From: Allopusillimonas sp008369125
GTDB lineage: Bacteria > Pseudomonadota > Gammaproteobacteria > Burkholderiales > Burkholderiaceae_B
Length of the DNA stretch: 64,000 nt
Assembly (NCBI RefSeq): GCF_008369125.1
Contig: NZ_VOAY01000002.1
Coordinates: 62,001 to 126,000 of the forward strand
Direction of reading: 5' to 3'
In this document: in pieces, positions 9,154 through 18,741 of the stretch
Numbering within the stretch: the stretch's first letter is position 1
How the letters are laid out: every line of letters begins with the position of its first letter
The notes under the pieces: generated by a model
Database searches by the model: none
Told to the model about the DNA's origin: nothing
Seen by the model: the letters and a program-made list of their open reading frames with translations, nothing else
Program-made: the position numbers and the translations under genes

Positions 9154-9894
9154 ATGGCAGCTACCGAACAAAAGAAACGGAAACCTCGCTACCGCGAAGT
9201 AGCCGACGAGCTCACTGAGGGCATCCTGACAGGAAAATTCCCTCTACACAGCATCTTGCCGGGTGAAAATGAAGTGGCGGCACAGTATGGTTTAAGCCGG
9301 CATACGGCTCGTGAGGCAATGCGTATTCTCGAGCAAAATGGCCTGATCACGCGCCGCCGTCGTGCCGGCTCCATGGTTGTAAACGACGAGCTTCCAACCC
9401 GCTACAACCAGAAAGTTCAGTCAGTCAATGACCTGTTGCAGTATGGCAATGCCTCGCGTTTGCAGGTCATTGATTCACAAGAACACATCATGGACGAACA
9501 TATTGCGCAACTGCTGCAAAGTGATGCCGGGAAACCGTGCTTGAAGCTCGATGGTATACGTTACCAACATCATGACAACCGTCCGTTTGCTTTTACCGAG
9601 ATCTATTTCAACATTCCATCCAAAGCGACGCGCACACGTCTGCAAGATCTTGGTCGTGCAATCAAGTATGTCACCCGCAAGCTCGACATCCCCAACCTGC
9701 GCACCGTAGAACAAACACTTACGGCGGAAAACGCGAACGGAACACTGGCGAAAGTACTTGAACTCAAGCCTGGAGCAGCCACTCTGCGCTCTTTGAGAAC
9801 GTACGTAGACATTCAGGACAAACTCATCGCCGTCGCCTACAGCTGGCATGCAGGCGACTTGTTCAGCTACTCAACGGTGCTGACCAAAGTCTGA
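9154..9894 (+). CDS. HutC/FarR-type GntR transcriptional regulator
   Basis: 246 residues: winged helix at about 10-80 with recognition helix ENEVAAQYGLSRHTAREAMRIL (split here by position 39-60) and a UTRA ligand-binding domain at about 90-240. The ATG at 9154 is chosen because AGGA lies eight bases upstream and the winged helix then starts near residue 10; the longer frame from 9055 adds 33 residues without family support. It is the only intact HutC-type regulator in the catabolic island, and the repeated TGTACGTACA palindromes fit the operator shape of its subfamily. Likely the local repressor, released by a pathway metabolite (inference). Confidence 0.92.
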   Translation: MAATEQKKRKPRYREVADELTEGILTGKFPLHSILPGENEVAAQYGLSRHTAREAMRILEQNGLITRRRRAGSMVVNDELPTRYNQKVQSVNDLLQYGNASRLQVIDSQEHIMDEHIAQLLQSDAGKPCLKLDGIRYQHHDNRPFAFTEIYFNIPSKATRTRLQDLGRAIKYVTRKLDIPNLRTVEQTLTAENANGTLAKVLELKPGAATLRSLRTYVDIQDKLIAVAYSWHAGDLFSYSTVLTKV

Positions 9895-9914
9895 CTTTAG
9901 CTTCACTCCAAAAA

Positions 9915-11192
9915 TCAAACAGCCAGCTGTCGAGATTCTGCGCTCAGCATTTCTCGATGCGCTGGATTCGCCACCGCAATCATGGCCGCCATACGCTCAC
10001 GCAGACTCAGGTTGCGCAAATACGCAACGCCCCACTCCGTCACGACGATGTCGGCATCGGCCACCCCAAGCGTCGCCGGGCCATTTAGTTTGGAAACAAC
10101 TGTGCTGATCCCGATCTGATCAGGCGCGGACGCTGATGCTCTGACGGTTGAACGCAGGCCGATTACCGATTTACCTCGTGGGGCCTTTCGAACGCCGCGC
10201 ACAAAATCAGCCAGACCACCCATGCCACCTATATAGCGCGCCCCCGCAGTCTCAGCATTTACCTGGCCGAACAGGTCAACCTGAAGCCCACCATTGACTG
10301 CGACAGGATGGTGCAGGCGACACAGCACTGATGACGCGTGCGTATAGGTGATCGGTGCCAACCGTAGCGACGAATTATGATGAGCCCATTCATACAGACG
10401 GCGTGTTCCCATCAACGATCCGGTCACCGTAATCCCTGCATCAAAAGACTTGCGAGCATTGTTTACGACACCGGTTTCAATCAGACGTTGAACTGCATCA
10501 CCTATTACCCCAGAATGTATTCCAAGATCGCGATGTTCTGTCAAACAACCCAAGACTGCATCAGGCACGCTACCTATCCCTGTTTGCAGCGTACAGCCAT
10601 CATCGATCAGCGACGCCACATGTGATGCAATCTGCAGTTCAATGGCTCCGGCCGTAGGCGCCGTAAAAGTCTGCAGCGCGGTATCGGTATGCACCAGATA
10701 ATCAATGCGCAAATCAACAGGTACGGCGGCGCCCATGACCACCGGCGCTTGGCGGTTGCACACAGCGACAACAAGACGGGCCTTCGCACAAGCGTCTGCC
10801 ATATAGTCATGTGCAGCGCTCCAGAAAAGCCCGCCGCCTTGCGAACACTGGGCCACCTGCATAAGAACCACGTCTGCCTGGAAGACGCCATTGCTCACCG
10901 CTTCGGGTAGATCTGAATAAAGCAGCGGGTAAATGGCAAGCTTGCCCGCTCGCACCAATGGCGCATTGGCAAACATGGCCCCATAACTTACCAGGTGGAC
11001 ACCATCGAGTTCATGGAGCACACCACTGGTATGGGCTCCTATGAACATGGTCAAGCCTGAGGGCAAGTGGGTACGGCATAGCTGCTGCAGAAGGGCTACC
11101 GGCTCGGCCGTAAGCTGGCCTACCACCAACCTGTCACCGGGGCGCAGAAGCGCCGCCAGATCAAGTTGGTTGATGTCAGAAATAACGACCAT
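9915..11192 (-). CDS. Acetyl-CoA hydrolase / 4-hydroxybutyrate CoA-transferase family protein
   Basis: 425 residues of the family I CoA-transferase type (Cat1/AbfT-like). Seen: LQTGIGSVPDAVL (202-214), FGQVNAETAGARYIGGMGG (308-326) and GVADADIVVTEWGVAYLRN near the C-terminus. Members move CoA between carboxylates through a glutamyl-CoA intermediate. The segment usually written LGIHSEM, which holds a conserved Glu, reads LGIHSGVIGD here (Gly228), so the catalytic mode may differ. The start ATG at 11192 lies five bases after the stop of the imidase-like gene, suggesting translational coupling. The longer frame to 11264 overlaps that gene and is rejected. Confidence 0.87.
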   Translation of the reverse strand: MVVISDINQLDLAALLRPGDRLVVGQLTAEPVALLQQLCRTHLPSGLTMFIGAHTSGVLHELDGVHLVSYGAMFANAPLVRAGKLAIYPLLYSDLPEAVSNGVFQADVVLMQVAQCSQGGGLFWSAAHDYMADACAKARLVVAVCNRQAPVVMGAAVPVDLRIDYLVHTDTALQTFTAPTAGAIELQIASHVASLIDDGCTLQTGIGSVPDAVLGCLTEHRDLGIHSGVIGDAVQRLIETGVVNNARKSFDAGITVTGSLMGTRRLYEWAHHNSSLRLAPITYTHASSVLCRLHHPVAVNGGLQVDLFGQVNAETAGARYIGGMGGLADFVRGVRKAPRGKSVIGLRSTVRASASAPDQIGISTVVSKLNGPATLGVADADIVVTEWGVAYLRNLSLRERMAAMIAVANPAHREMLSAESRQLAV

Positions 11193-11197
11193 TACGC

Positions 11198-12073
11198 TTA
11201 GTCTGCGCGATGCGGATGTGCGCTTGCATAGTGTTGGGCGATATCGAGCCGGGATGTAATCCATACATCAGAACGCGCAGCAACGTAATCAAGAAACTGC
11301 TTCAGATAACCAATGCGCCCAGGCCGCCCTATGACCCGAAGATGCAGGCCAAGTGACATCATGCGCGGTGAACTGGCGCCCTCTTCGTATAGCCAGTCAA
11401 AGGTGTCTTTGGCATAGCGCAGCCATACGTCTGGACCATAGGCCGGGTCTGTCCAGAACTTCATGTCATTGGTGTCTATGGCATACGGTACGACGACCAA
11501 AGGACTGGCTTGGGTTGTATCCCAAAACGGCCGATCATGACTGTAATCGTCCATGGTGTAGTAAAAGCCCTGTTCAGCCAACAGTCTGCGTGTACGCTCC
11601 GTCGTCAAATAACGAGATAGCCAACCTGACGGCTTCTTGCCAGTGGTTGCCTCAATGGACGCCACAGCCTTGCGGATATATTCTCTTTCTGCCGCTTCGT
11701 CCATTAAGAACTGATGTGACCACCGATAGCCGTGCGAACATACTTCGTGCCCGTCTCGTACGATGCGCTGAGTTAATTCGGGGGCTCGCTCAAGCGCCAG
11801 GGCGCAGGCTGTCACCGTCGCCTGCATGTTGCGCTCTGCAAGCAAATCAAAGACACGTTGGGCACCAGCGTTTAGCCCATACCGATAGTTGCTTTCATTG
11901 CCATAATTGCGCACCGAACGCTTCAATACGATGCCAAGTTCATCCACCGGCTCCGGAAACTTATCGTTGTCAGCAATATTGGCCTCTGCCCCCTCTTCCA
12001 CGTTTACAACCAGCGATAGTGCCAAACGGGCGCCGTTGGGCCACTTAAAGTCAGGATATAGCTCAGTATTCAT
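11198..12073 (-). CDS. Polysaccharide-deacetylase-fold hydrolase (PuuE / cyclic-imidase type)
   Basis: 291 residues. The N-terminal motif VVNVEEGAE (22-30) resembles the NYEEGGE segment of PuuE allantoinase and related cyclic imide hydrolases rather than the Asp-Asp of chitin deacetylases. The metal-site region HEVCSHGYRWSHQ (109-121) and the late SLGLHLRVIGRPGRI motif are also present. There is no signal peptide, so it acts in the cytoplasm on a small molecule, not cell wall. Family knowledge suggests ring-opening hydrolysis of a cyclic amide or imide. The gene starts just below the twin operators at 12133-12161 and is coupled to the CoA-transferase. Exact substrate unknown; no other purine-pathway gene is nearby, which argues against allantoin. 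Confidence 0.85.
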   Translation of the reverse strand: MNTELYPDFKWPNGARLALSLVVNVEEGAEANIADNDKFPEPVDELGIVLKRSVRNYGNESNYRYGLNAGAQRVFDLLAERNMQATVTACALALERAPELTQRIVRDGHEVCSHGYRWSHQFLMDEAAEREYIRKAVASIEATTGKKPSGWLSRYLTTERTRRLLAEQGFYYTMDDYSHDRPFWDTTQASPLVVVPYAIDTNDMKFWTDPAYGPDVWLRYAKDTFDWLYEEGASSPRMMSLGLHLRVIGRPGRIGYLKQFLDYVAARSDVWITSRLDIAQHYASAHPHRAD

Positions 12074-12132
12074 GAAGATTCCTCGCGCTTGCGCTCAAAA
12101 ACAGTTGATATTCAGTAAGTGACACAATATTA

Positions 12133-12161
12133 TGTACGTACAATAATAATATGTACGGACA
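12133..12161. promoter_or_regulatory. Twin operators in a divergent promoter region
   Basis: TGTACGTACA at 12133-12142 and TGTACGGACA at 12152-12161, centres 19 bp apart, between the imidase-like gene (minus) and the first CoA-transferase (plus). TATAAA at 12166-12171 could be the plus-strand -10, placing the second site in or next to the spacer. Both divergent units would be controlled together. Confidence 0.78.
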
Positions 12162-12185
12162 AAAATATAAACCCTTTTTTTCAGC

Positions 12186-13418
12186 ATGCGAGCGATGGAA
12201 ACCATAAATACGAACAGACCCAAGCCCCTGCAAGGCATACGTATCATAGCGCTGGAGCAATACGGTGCCGGGCCATTTTGCACAATGAACCTGGCGGATC
12301 TGGGTGCGGAAATCATCAAAATAGAAAGCCCTGCACGAGAGGGCGTGCCAGGAGGCGACAGCTCGCGGCAATCGGGCCCTTATTTCATGGGTGAGGATGA
12401 CAGCCAGTTTTTTCAAACATTTAACCGCAACAAACGCAGCCTGTCGCTCAATACGCGCAGCCCAGAAGGTCGCGAGATTCTGCTGAAACTGGTCGCTACA
12501 GCAGACGCGGTAGTCAATAACTTACGGGGCGACCAACCCGCAAAGCTTGGGATTACCTACGACGACCTCAAGCACGTCAACCCGCGCATTGTCTGCGCCC
12601 ATCTTTCGGGCTATGGCCGCACAGGCCCACGTGCAGCATGGCCTTCATACGATTATTTAATGCAGGCCGAGAGCGGCTATTTGAACCTGACAGGTGAACC
12701 CGGTAGCCCGCCTACCCGTATGGGCCTGTCGATAGTCGATTTTTTAACAGGGCTGACGACAGCCTTCGCCATGACGGCCGCCATGCTGGGCGCGTCTCGA
12801 AGTGGTCAGGGATGCGATATTGACGTCACGTTATATGACGTAGCCATGCAACAGTTAACCTACCCAGCCACGTGGTACCTGAATGAGCAGCACCTTACAG
12901 AACGCATGCCGCGATCCGGTCACCCCTTCGTTGTACCCTGCGAGATGTTCCCAACGAGCGATGGGTGGCTCTTTGTCATGTGCATCACCAAAAAATTCTG
13001 GGAAAACTTCTGCACGCTGCTGGAACGGCCTGATCTGATCACAGACTCTCGCTTTGCGGATTTCGAAGACCGACTCGCCAATCGCGATGCATTGGCAGAA
13101 ATTCTTGATGCCATCATTTCTCGCAAAAGCGCCTCAGCCTGGATGCAGACTCTGGCAGGAAAAGTACCTGCTGCGCCGGTTCTGACCATGCCCCAGGCAC
13201 TGGACAACCCCTACTTTAAAGAAATGGGCGGCATTACAGAACAACCCCACGCGGTACGGCCCGATTTCAAGGTGGTATCGAGCCCCATCCGCGTCAATGG
13301 GCAACGCGCTGCGGCACTCGCAGGCCCTTCGCTCGGCGCAGACACCGTCGCTTTATTAAAAGAGCTGGGTATGGACGAAAATAAGATAAGTAGTTTGCAA
13401 GCTCAAGGAGTGATTTAA
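12186..13418 (+). CDS. Family III (CaiB/BaiF) CoA-transferase
   Basis: 410 residues, typical length. The N-terminal Rossmann part GIRIIALEQYGAGPFCTMN and LADLGAEIIKIESP are standard, and the Asp of YDYLMQAESG sits where the catalytic aspartate of formyl-CoA transferase lies. It should move CoA from a donor thioester to a carboxylic acid. Start at 12186 or at the ATG three codons later; neither has a good ribosome site. It is the first gene of a three-gene unit with another CoA-transferase and an MmgE/PrpD protein, spaced 1 bp and overlapped 4 bp. Confidence 0.92.
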   Translation: MRAMETINTNRPKPLQGIRIIALEQYGAGPFCTMNLADLGAEIIKIESPAREGVPGGDSSRQSGPYFMGEDDSQFFQTFNRNKRSLSLNTRSPEGREILLKLVATADAVVNNLRGDQPAKLGITYDDLKHVNPRIVCAHLSGYGRTGPRAAWPSYDYLMQAESGYLNLTGEPGSPPTRMGLSIVDFLTGLTTAFAMTAAMLGASRSGQGCDIDVTLYDVAMQQLTYPATWYLNEQHLTERMPRSGHPFVVPCEMFPTSDGWLFVMCITKKFWENFCTLLERPDLITDSRFADFEDRLANRDALAEILDAIISRKSASAWMQTLAGKVPAAPVLTMPQALDNPYFKEMGGITEQPHAVRPDFKVVSSPIRVNGQRAAALAGPSLGADTVALLKELGMDENKISSLQAQGVI

Positions 13419-13419
13419 C

Positions 13420-14547
13420 ATGAAACTCGAAGGACTACGCGTACTGGACCTTTCATTATTTCTGCCCGGCCCGCATCTGACCACTATGCTTGCCGACCAT
13501 GGCGCAGAAGTCATCAAAATTGAACCACCGGGCGAGGGCGAGCCTACCCGCCACATCGGATATCGAAGCGGGGATGCAAGCGTCTGGTTTCGCAATACAC
13601 ACCGCGGCAAAAAAAGCATTGTGCTCGATCTTAAAAACAAAGAAGATCATGCACGTTTGCTAAACTTGGCTGACACCAGTGATGTCATGATTGAAGCCTT
13701 TCGCCCCGGCGTCGTCGAGCGACTGGGTGTCGATTACGCGTCTATTGCCAAGCGTAACCGCGGCATCGTATATGCCTCGATTGCGGGTTTTGGGCAAACA
13801 GGCCCTGAACGCCTTCGGCCCGCACATGACCTGGGTATCGAAGCACTGGCTGGGGTTGTCAGTTTAAATCTGGGACGGGATGGGCAGCCAGCCCAACCAC
13901 ATATGCCGGTGGCCGACATCAACGGTTCAATGATGGCACTGGCAGGCATCTTGATGGCCTTGTATCGGCGCGAAAAAACCGGCGAAGGAGACTACATAGA
14001 CATCTCTATGCATGATGCCACGGTCTCATGGCTTCCCAATGCGGTAGGCAGCGTTTTCGCTGAAGACAGGGCTCCAGTGGTGCAACAAGAGCGGTCTTGG
14101 GGCGGCCATTCGTTTTATCAAATTTACCCCACCAAAGATCAAAAACACGTAGTGCTTTCGGGTGTAGAAGCCAAATTCATTCGCAATCTACTCACTGATT
14201 TTGATCGTCCAGACCTGATTCCGACCGCCCTGTTACCGCCCGGGCCTGCACAAGAAACTGTAAAAGCGTTCTTGCGCGCCAAGTTTCTGGAAAAGACACG
14301 CGACGAATGGGATGCATGGATGAATGGGCGCGATATCTGTTACGCACCGGTGCTAGATCTTCATGAGGCCCTGCATCAACCCCAGTTGGCGCAGCGAAAC
14401 ATGGTGTTCCGCGATGCGGAGGGGCATTTGCATATCGGCAACCCCATACAGTTCAAAAATGAGCCCGCACAGATCAACACTGCCATCCCCACGATGGGCC
14501 AGCACAATAGCCTGGTGGGCAAACCTGAAGAGAAGCCAGCATCATGA
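13420..14547 (+). CDS. Family III (CaiB/BaiF) CoA-transferase, second copy
   Basis: 375 residues, beginning one base after the preceding gene's stop with AGGAGTGATTTAAC just upstream of its ATG. Seen: LSLFLPGPHLTTMLADHGAE, HRGKKSIVLDLKNKED, GFGQTGPERLRPAHDLG with the aspartate in the catalytic position, and GEGDYIDISMHDA. Paired but clearly divergent CoA-transferases next to each other can form two activities or a heteromer; which applies here is not visible. The last codons overlap the next start (ATGA at 14544). Confidence 0.92.
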   Translation: MKLEGLRVLDLSLFLPGPHLTTMLADHGAEVIKIEPPGEGEPTRHIGYRSGDASVWFRNTHRGKKSIVLDLKNKEDHARLLNLADTSDVMIEAFRPGVVERLGVDYASIAKRNRGIVYASIAGFGQTGPERLRPAHDLGIEALAGVVSLNLGRDGQPAQPHMPVADINGSMMALAGILMALYRREKTGEGDYIDISMHDATVSWLPNAVGSVFAEDRAPVVQQERSWGGHSFYQIYPTKDQKHVVLSGVEAKFIRNLLTDFDRPDLIPTALLPPGPAQETVKAFLRAKFLEKTRDEWDAWMNGRDICYAPVLDLHEALHQPQLAQRNMVFRDAEGHLHIGNPIQFKNEPAQINTAIPTMGQHNSLVGKPEEKPAS

Positions 14548-15884
14548 ATACAGGTTCACCCCTTTCTCGCCAGCTCATAGATTTACTCGCACGGCCTATT
14601 ACAACTTCTGATCGTGAGCGTGCTGCATTGCATGTACTCGACTGGATGGGTTGTGCCGCAGCGGGCCTAACCACGCCTCCTGGCCAAGTGTTCAGCGCCT
14701 ATGCAGCCACGCTGGCCCCAGGGCAATGCCCCGTCATCGGGGGACTAAGCCTCAGCGCAAGTGATGCCGCGTTGATCAACGGTACCATGGGTAATGTGCT
14801 GGAGATGGACGACTTCTATCGCACCGCGCTCGTTCATCCTGGTCCAGTTGTCGTGCCCGCTGCACTGGCTATGGCAGCCGCAACCGATGCCAGCGGTGAT
14901 GCATTTCTGGATGCGGTCATCAAAGGCTTTGAAGTCATGATCCGTATAGGCGATAGCGTCGGCCCCAGGCACTATCGCTATTTTCACAATACGGCAACCT
15001 GTGGCGTATTTGGCGCCGCCGTCGCCGCTGGCAGCTTACTCGGACTTAACGCCGACACCATGGTGCATGCATTAGGGCAGGCAGGCACCATGGCTTCGGG
15101 GCTTTGGCAATGCCGCATTGAAGACACGATGAGCAAACAACTGCATACAGGCCGGGCCGCGCAATCAGGCGTCATGTCCGCACAACTGGCAAGCATGGGT
15201 TTAACGGGAGCCACTCAGATTCTTGAGGGTGATCTGGGCTTCTTCAACGCCATGTGTCCAGATGGGCAACCCGAGAACCTTCTTGTGGGTGCCGATAACC
15301 CGTGGCGCATTCATGGCACCAGTTTCAAGCCCTGGCCCGCGTGCCGCCATACCCATGCAACCATCGATGCCGCGTTGGCGCTGCTTACTTGCGTAAATAC
15401 CGATCAAATTACGCACATCGTAGTAAAGAGTTTTCGCGACGCCGTGCAGGTCTGCGACCGCGCATTGCCAGTTACCAGCGTGCAAGCCAAGTTCAGCCTG
15501 CAACATGCCAGCGCCATTACCTTGCTATTCGGCAAGCCCAAGCTTGAACATTTCAGCGCAGCCTATATCAATGACGAAACAGTCGCCGCTCTGCGCGCCA
15601 AAGTCGTTCTTGAAGAGGCGTCCGAGATGACCCAGGTCTATCCCCAGCACTTTGGCAGCAGTATGCACATAGAGCACGCTGACGGTACGATTGTTACTCA
15701 TACCGTAAACGATGCGTTGGGCGACCCCGAGAACCCCATGAGTCTTAGCCAACTACAAGAAAAGGCGGCCATGCTACTGACTAGTGCGGGTTACGACACC
15801 AATACCCTATCTGAGTTAACGACGGCGGCATTGGCACTACCAGGAGCTCTCACAATCAAGGGGCTGTCTAGTCTCATACGCTAA
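14544..15884 (+). CDS. MmgE/PrpD family protein
   Basis: 446 residues. Family features: HVLDWMGCAAAG (29-40), LINGTMGNVLEMDDFY, HPGPVVVPAALAMA and the late FKPWPACRHTHATIDAAL. Relatives include 2-methylcitrate dehydratase PrpD, cis-aconitate decarboxylase and iminodisuccinate epimerase, all acting on di- or tricarboxylates. The ATG overlaps the previous stop by 4 bp. A hairpin follows at 15900. The dehydratase label should not be taken literally; this subgroup lies beside CoA-transferases and may act as an isomerase or racemase on a carboxylic acid. Confidence 0.88.
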   Translation: MNTGSPLSRQLIDLLARPITTSDRERAALHVLDWMGCAAAGLTTPPGQVFSAYAATLAPGQCPVIGGLSLSASDAALINGTMGNVLEMDDFYRTALVHPGPVVVPAALAMAAATDASGDAFLDAVIKGFEVMIRIGDSVGPRHYRYFHNTATCGVFGAAVAAGSLLGLNADTMVHALGQAGTMASGLWQCRIEDTMSKQLHTGRAAQSGVMSAQLASMGLTGATQILEGDLGFFNAMCPDGQPENLLVGADNPWRIHGTSFKPWPACRHTHATIDAALALLTCVNTDQITHIVVKSFRDAVQVCDRALPVTSVQAKFSLQHASAITLLFGKPKLEHFSAAYINDETVAALRAKVVLEEASEMTQVYPQHFGSSMHIEHADGTIVTHTVNDALGDPENPMSLSQLQEKAAMLLTSAGYDTNTLSELTTAALALPGALTIKGLSSLIR

Positions 15885-15899
15885 TGGTCAGGAGCAAGA

Positions 15900-15927
15900 C
15901 AGGTTTGCGGGCCGCACCGCAAACCTG
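15900..15927. terminator. Perfect 11-bp inverted repeat between convergent genes
   Basis: CAGGTTTGCGG (15900-15910) pairs perfectly with CCGCAAACCTG (15917-15927). It lies between the stops of the MmgE/PrpD gene (plus) and the enoyl-CoA hydratase (minus). No T-run follows; it probably ends or protects transcripts from both sides. Confidence 0.7.
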
Positions 15928-15934
15928 CCTGACA

Positions 15935-16735
15935 TTAGAAGAGCGGCTTGCGCTTTTCCTTGAACGCCGCGATTCCTTCCTGGAAGTCGGCGCTTTCAAA
16001 CGTCATCTGAAACTGCTGTTCCAAGTCGTCTGACGCTTTGGGATCAACACCACTTAGTGAGTTGATCATGCTCTTTACGACACGAATAGACAGCGGCGAA
16101 TTAGCCGTCAATGCAGAGACATAAGCAGACACCGTCGATTCAAGACTGGCAGTCGGCACGACGCGATCTAGCAGACCCAATTGCTTGCCTTCATTGGCAT
16201 CTACCAGACGTCCACTGAACAACAAGTCTTTCGCCCGACTGGGGCCAATGAGCGCAACCAAACGACGAGTGTCAGACACGCTGTAAGCCACACCCAATTT
16301 GCTTGGTGTTATTCCCAGACGTGCGTCTTCGGCAGCAAACCGCACATCGCATGCCAGTGCCAGGCCACAGCCCCCTCCCACGCAACTGCCGTATATCTGG
16401 GCAACCACAGGTTTGCACATTTGTTCTACCGCCAACTGGGCATTACGCACGATCAGGTTGTACGCTTTCGCGCTGGCATGCGATCTATACACGTGTTCAA
16501 ACTCACCAATGTCGGCACCCGCCGAGAAGGCCACTTCACCCGCACCGCACAACACCACGGCCTTGACCAATGCATCAGCCTCGAGCTGTTTAACGAGGCC
16601 TGGTATTGCCGCCCACATGCTGGACGTCATCGCGTTACGCTTGGCAGGTCTGTTCAGAATTAGGCGGGCTACTGCGTCGGTACGGGAACAGACAATATCG
16701 TCTGTGCCATTTACTTCATATGTCTTGTCAGCCAT
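15935..16735 (-). CDS. Enoyl-CoA hydratase/isomerase (crotonase) family
   Basis: 266 residues. Crotonase features: LNRPAKRNAMTSSMW (about 27-41), oxyanion-hole segments FSAGADIGEF and YGSCVGGGCGLALACDVRFA, then LGVAYS. The usual catalytic Glu of the hydratases is not obvious in the GITPSKLGV stretch, so hydratase versus isomerase or hydrolase is open. I chose the ATG at 16735 (GGAGA upstream); it lies inside the 3' end of the TRAP permease gene, a 25-bp overlap, so the two are one operon. Confidence 0.87.
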   Translation of the reverse strand: MADKTYEVNGTDDIVCSRTDAVARLILNRPAKRNAMTSSMWAAIPGLVKQLEADALVKAVVLCGAGEVAFSAGADIGEFEHVYRSHASAKAYNLIVRNAQLAVEQMCKPVVAQIYGSCVGGGCGLALACDVRFAAEDARLGITPSKLGVAYSVSDTRRLVALIGPSRAKDLLFSGRLVDANEGKQLGLLDRVVPTASLESTVSAYVSALTANSPLSIRVVKSMINSLSGVDPKASDDLEQQFQMTFESADFQEGIAAFKEKRKPLF

Positions 16736-18741
16736 ATGGCTATCTCCGGGAAAACACACAGCAAGGCAATCGCAACAAACATGGCCACCACATAGGGCGC
16801 CGTACCCAACGCAATCGTGCGTATGGATACGTCGCGGCTAATTCCTTGAAGAACAAAAAGGTTCATGCCTACAGGAGGGGTAACAAGGCCAATTTCAGCG
16901 GCAATCACCACAATGACACCAAACCACAACGGATCGAATCCCAGTGACACAATCAACGGAAAGACGATGGGCAAGGTCAGGACCAGCATGGAGATGGAGT
17001 CAAGGAACATGCCAAGTACGACATAGACCAGCAAAATGATCAGCATGATTTGCCAACGCCCAAGACTGCCCTCTGTGGCGCTAGCCATCAGGCTTTGGGA
17101 TATTTTGAGGTAATCGAAGCCGAAGGTCAGTATATGTGCCCCCGCCACAATCAAGAAGATGAAGGAAGTGACGACTACAGTTTCGGCCACAGCATCCAGA
17201 AACCTGTGTAGCGTCATGCGTCCGCGCACAGCGCATATGATTAGTGCAATGAATGCCCCCACCGCTCCGGTTTCGCTGGGCGTAGCCAGCCCTGCGTAAA
17301 GCGCGGCAATAACCAGTACCAACAACAGCAACAGCAGCAGCGTATCAATATAGCTTGCACGTGTTAGTGGGGCTTGCACTGCACTTGTGCGCGGCGCAGC
17401 TGAAGGCATGATCAATGCCCAACCGATGGTCACCAGGGTGAAGCACAGCATCATCAATATGCCCGGCACAATGCCAGCAATAAACATGGCGGTAATCGGA
17501 ACCCCAACCGTCATGCCGTAGATGATCATGGGGACGCTAGGCGGTATCAGTATGCCTAGTGTTCCTCCTGCTGCAACAGCGCCATACGTCAACCCCGGGT
17601 GGTACCCGCGTTGTGTCATCTCCGGACAGGCGACCCCACCTATGGTCGCTGCCGTGGCAACGCTAGACCCCGATACGGCAGCAAAAATGCCACAACCGGC
17701 CATGCTCGCATGCGCCAGCCCGCCCGGTAGCCAAGACAGGCAACGCGCCATGACAGCGAACAGCTCCCGGCTAAGCCCGCTACGCATTAACACCGCTCCC
17801 ATCAAGACAAACATAGGAACCGCAATCAATGCAAAGCTGCTCGTGGAGTTCCAGATGCGGCCGGGAATATTGACCGGAAACGGAATGGGTGTAAGAAAAT
17901 AGATAGACAGTATGCCCACCAGTCCCAGCACGAAGGCAATACGAACGCCTGCGGCCAACATGCCGACAATGACCAGCCCCATCATCAAAGTGACAAAGCC
18001 TACGCCCTGATGCTTGCCTAAATACATGGCGGCCCACCCACCAACAAGCATGACCCCCACCCCAAGCAGCACCTTGGGGCCATTCGAACTAGCGCCTATT
18101 ACTACGGCGAGGACGATTGCCAGACTGCCAAAGTCAAACCGCGTGCCGGGCAACAAAGGAGGCTTGACGCCCAGGCCCACCAGCACAACCGCCAACACGA
18201 GCATCAACAGATACGGGAAAGAGCGACGAAAGCCTGCAGCATATTGTGCGACGCGCTCTATTTCAACCAAAAGCGCACCGGAAAGAACCAGCAGCCCAAC
18301 GGCAATTGGCAACTTTGGCAACCAGCTGGGCGTCAACAACAGGCCCAATAAACGTGAGCCATTTTTATAGTCGGACAACACCAGCAAAAACGATTGCCAG
18401 CTTGCGATCAGCGTAAAGACCAGAGCAGCCCACGCTGCAATCAGGAGAATTACACGTCGATTGGCCGGTGACACCCACATCAGAAGCAAATCGACGCGAA
18501 CATTGCCTTCTTTCAGGTGCGTGTGCGCCGCACCGCAGAATATACCGACGACAAGTGCATATGTGCTGATCTCGGTCGCCCAGGAAGTGGGCGCATCAAA
18601 GAGATAGCGCGAAAACACATCAAAATTGGTCGCCGCCAAAGTGGCGATTACGCCGAGAATAGCCAGATAGTTGAGAAACGTTGACGCCCGGCAGATGGCT
18701 CGTGCCGGCAGGCTGTATGCCGTAATATCGCCGGACATCAT
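16711..18741 (-). CDS. TRAP transporter fused membrane protein (DctQ-DctM)
   Basis: 676 residues. About residues 1-185 form the four-helix small DctQ part (with RYLFDAPTSWATEIS). The rest is the large DctM part, with GCGIFAAVSGSSVATAATIG, GTLGILIPPSVPMIIYG and LVTPPVGMNLFVLQG. It uses the sodium or proton gradient to import a carboxylate delivered by the periplasmic protein DctP, encoded upstream at 19424-20434. The start codon overlaps the stop of the GAF-domain gene (ATGA), and the crotonase gene begins inside its end, so DctP-GAF-DctQM-crotonase is one operon. Confidence 0.94.
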   Translation of the reverse strand: MMSGDITAYSLPARAICRASTFLNYLAILGVIATLAATNFDVFSRYLFDAPTSWATEISTYALVVGIFCGAAHTHLKEGNVRVDLLLMWVSPANRRVILLIAAWAALVFTLIASWQSFLLVLSDYKNGSRLLGLLLTPSWLPKLPIAVGLLVLSGALLVEIERVAQYAAGFRRSFPYLLMLVLAVVLVGLGVKPPLLPGTRFDFGSLAIVLAVVIGASSNGPKVLLGVGVMLVGGWAAMYLGKHQGVGFVTLMMGLVIVGMLAAGVRIAFVLGLVGILSIYFLTPIPFPVNIPGRIWNSTSSFALIAVPMFVLMGAVLMRSGLSRELFAVMARCLSWLPGGLAHASMAGCGIFAAVSGSSVATAATIGGVACPEMTQRGYHPGLTYGAVAAGGTLGILIPPSVPMIIYGMTVGVPITAMFIAGIVPGILMMLCFTLVTIGWALIMPSAAPRTSAVQAPLTRASYIDTLLLLLLLVLVIAALYAGLATPSETGAVGAFIALIICAVRGRMTLHRFLDAVAETVVVTSFIFLIVAGAHILTFGFDYLKISQSLMASATEGSLGRWQIMLIILLVYVVLGMFLDSISMLVLTLPIVFPLIVSLGFDPLWFGVIVVIAAEIGLVTPPVGMNLFVLQGISRDVSIRTIALGTAPYVVAMFVAIALLCVFPEIAIWLTRHMK

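Noticed and set aside
9799..9806. ACGTACGT inside the GntR gene as another operator
   Set aside because: It is within coding sequence and lacks the TGT...ACA outer triplets.
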